From: Syntrophomonas sp. UBA1376
Lineage (GTDB): Bacteria; Bacillota; Syntrophomonadia; Syntrophomonadales; Syntrophomonadaceae
Length of the DNA stretch: 5,458 nucleotides
Assembly: GCA_002305535.1 (NCBI GenBank)
Contig: DBRE01000004.1
Coordinates: forward strand, 1 to 5,458
Direction of reading: 5' to 3'
Shown: one piece after another, positions 4,745-5,458 of the stretch
Layout of the letters: the number at the start of each line of letters is the position of its first letter
Numbering within the stretch: the first letter of the stretch is position 1
Notes under the pieces: model-generated
Seen by the model: the letters and a program-made list of their open reading frames with translations, nothing else
The model's database searches: none
Told to the model about the DNA's origin: nothing
Made by a program: the position numbers and the translations under genes

Positions 4745-5431
4745 TTAAGCTATCCAGATAAAATAGCCGCCCACCATAAGCAGCATCACCCCTGCCACCT
4801 TATTCATCAGATCGCTCCAACGAGCAAAAGTGTCCATACGGGTTATCAAACCAGTGAAGGTACCAATAACCACGATGGGTACGCCTCGGCCCAAAGCATA
4901 CACAAACAGCAAAGTCAATCCATACAACCACTGCCCATTAGCCATGGCTATGGACAGAATTGCCAGGAGTATGGGGGTGCCGCACTGTGATCCGGCCAGC
5001 CCCATGATCAATCCCAATATATAGCTGCCCAGCGGTCCTTCGCGGGAGCCCACTTTGTCAGTCAGGCCATAACCAAAACTGAAATTCAGAGGCAGCAGCC
5101 CCAGCAGATTAAAGCCAATAACTACACAAACAGCCGCCACAAAATAATAGATGATGCTCTGGCTAGTGCCAAAAATCCCGCCGATAGTCGCGATCACCAA
5201 ACCCAGGAGCATAAAAGTGGTAGCCGTACCCAGGGTGAAGAATACAGATAGGATAAATCCCTGCTTACGTCCCGCTTCAGAACTGCTCACATGAGCAATA
5301 ATAATTGGTATCATGCTTACATTGCAGGGAGTGATACTGGTCAGAATACCGGCCAAGAATACCAGGCCATAACCCAGAGCAGAAAATGACCGGATCAGCT
5401 CCGGCCCTACCTGATTGAGCCATTGTTCCAA
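4745..5431 (-). CDS. ccdA: CcdA/DsbD-type thiol-disulfide transmembrane transporter
   Basis: Integral membrane protein of 228 residues, the usual CcdA size, that carries reducing equivalents from cytoplasmic thioredoxin across the membrane for cytochrome c maturation or other extracytoplasmic thiol proteins, including spore proteins in Bacillus. About six membrane segments are visible (near 18-45, 58-84, 92-113, 134-160, 167-190, 206-227). The two redox cysteines stand at matching places in the first and fourth segments: C36 in TSITPCNVSMIP and C150 in GLAGSQCGTPILLA, each next to the proline pattern of the family. The start is TTG at 5429-5431, with GGAGGGGA about 4-7 nt upstream; the nearby ATG is out of frame. 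The gene is close to the left edge of its own upstream region, so a promoter or upstream partner (such as a thioredoxin-like protein) lies outside the window. It precedes the CotF-like gene in the same direction with no terminator between. Confidence 0.9.
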   Translation of the reverse strand: MEQWLNQVGPELIRSFSALGYGLVFLAGILTSITPCNVSMIPIIIAHVSSSEAGRKQGFILSVFFTLGTATTFMLLGLVIATIGGIFGTSQSIIYYFVAAVCVVIGFNLLGLLPLNFSFGYGLTDKVGSREGPLGSYILGLIMGLAGSQCGTPILLAILSIAMANGQWLYGLTLLFVYALGRGVPIVVIGTFTGLITRMDTFARWSDLMNKVAGVMLLMVGGYFIWIA

Positions 5432-5458
5432 ACTCTCCCCTCCAATCAGGCTTAAATA

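Noticed and set aside
4697..5024. Plus-strand open frames opposite ccdA
   Set aside because: Shadows of a membrane-protein gene with conserved cysteines and ribosome site on the other strand.
1..5458. CRISPR array, tRNA, rRNA, phage or defence island
   Set aside because: No regularly spaced repeats, no cloverleaf or rRNA sequence, and no recognisable defence or phage proteins; the intron is the only mobile element I can support.

Overview
The window looks like a chromosomal segment of an endospore-forming, low-to-mid-GC Clostridia-type Firmicute. Pointers are the strong GGAGG-type ribosome binding sites with frequent GTG/TTG starts, a CotF-type spore coat homologue, a bacterial group II intron and an acyl-CoA transferase of the kind used in butyrate or syntrophic metabolism. 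A Syntrophomonas/Desulfotomaculum-like host would fit, but this is inference; nothing here fixes the species. All recognisable genes lie on the minus strand, so the text below runs from right to left, in the direction of transcription.

Right part (5431 to 4155): a CcdA/DsbD-type thiol-disulfide transporter with a TTG start, then a 157-residue CotF/ferritin-like protein closed by a clear intrinsic terminator. Middle (about 4100 to 2850): no intact protein gene. It holds a group II intron (about 3960 to 3002) that keeps its 5' RNA domains, an EBS1 loop matching the 5' exon, a domain V/VI 3' end and the maturase (X/D) part of its protein. It has lost nearly all of the reverse transcriptase. The intron sits inside an imperfect inverted repeat made of short dispersed repeats, and a related element with a perfect 15-bp hairpin lies just beyond it.

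Left part (2750 to 1): a PadR-family regulator and a nitronate monooxygenase/FabK-like flavoenzyme form a two-gene operon (21-nt gap) ending at an intrinsic terminator at 1094-1132. After that comes a separate promoter with a palindrome over its -35 box, a leader of about 265 nt, and the first 241 codons of an acetyl-CoA hydrolase/CoA-transferase that runs off the left edge.

The PadR protein probably controls its own operon and hence the flavoenzyme, whose substrate cannot be read from sequence. The CoA-transferase is a separately controlled unit. The most unusual part is the reduced intron and its repeat-derived target; the protein genes belong to known families.
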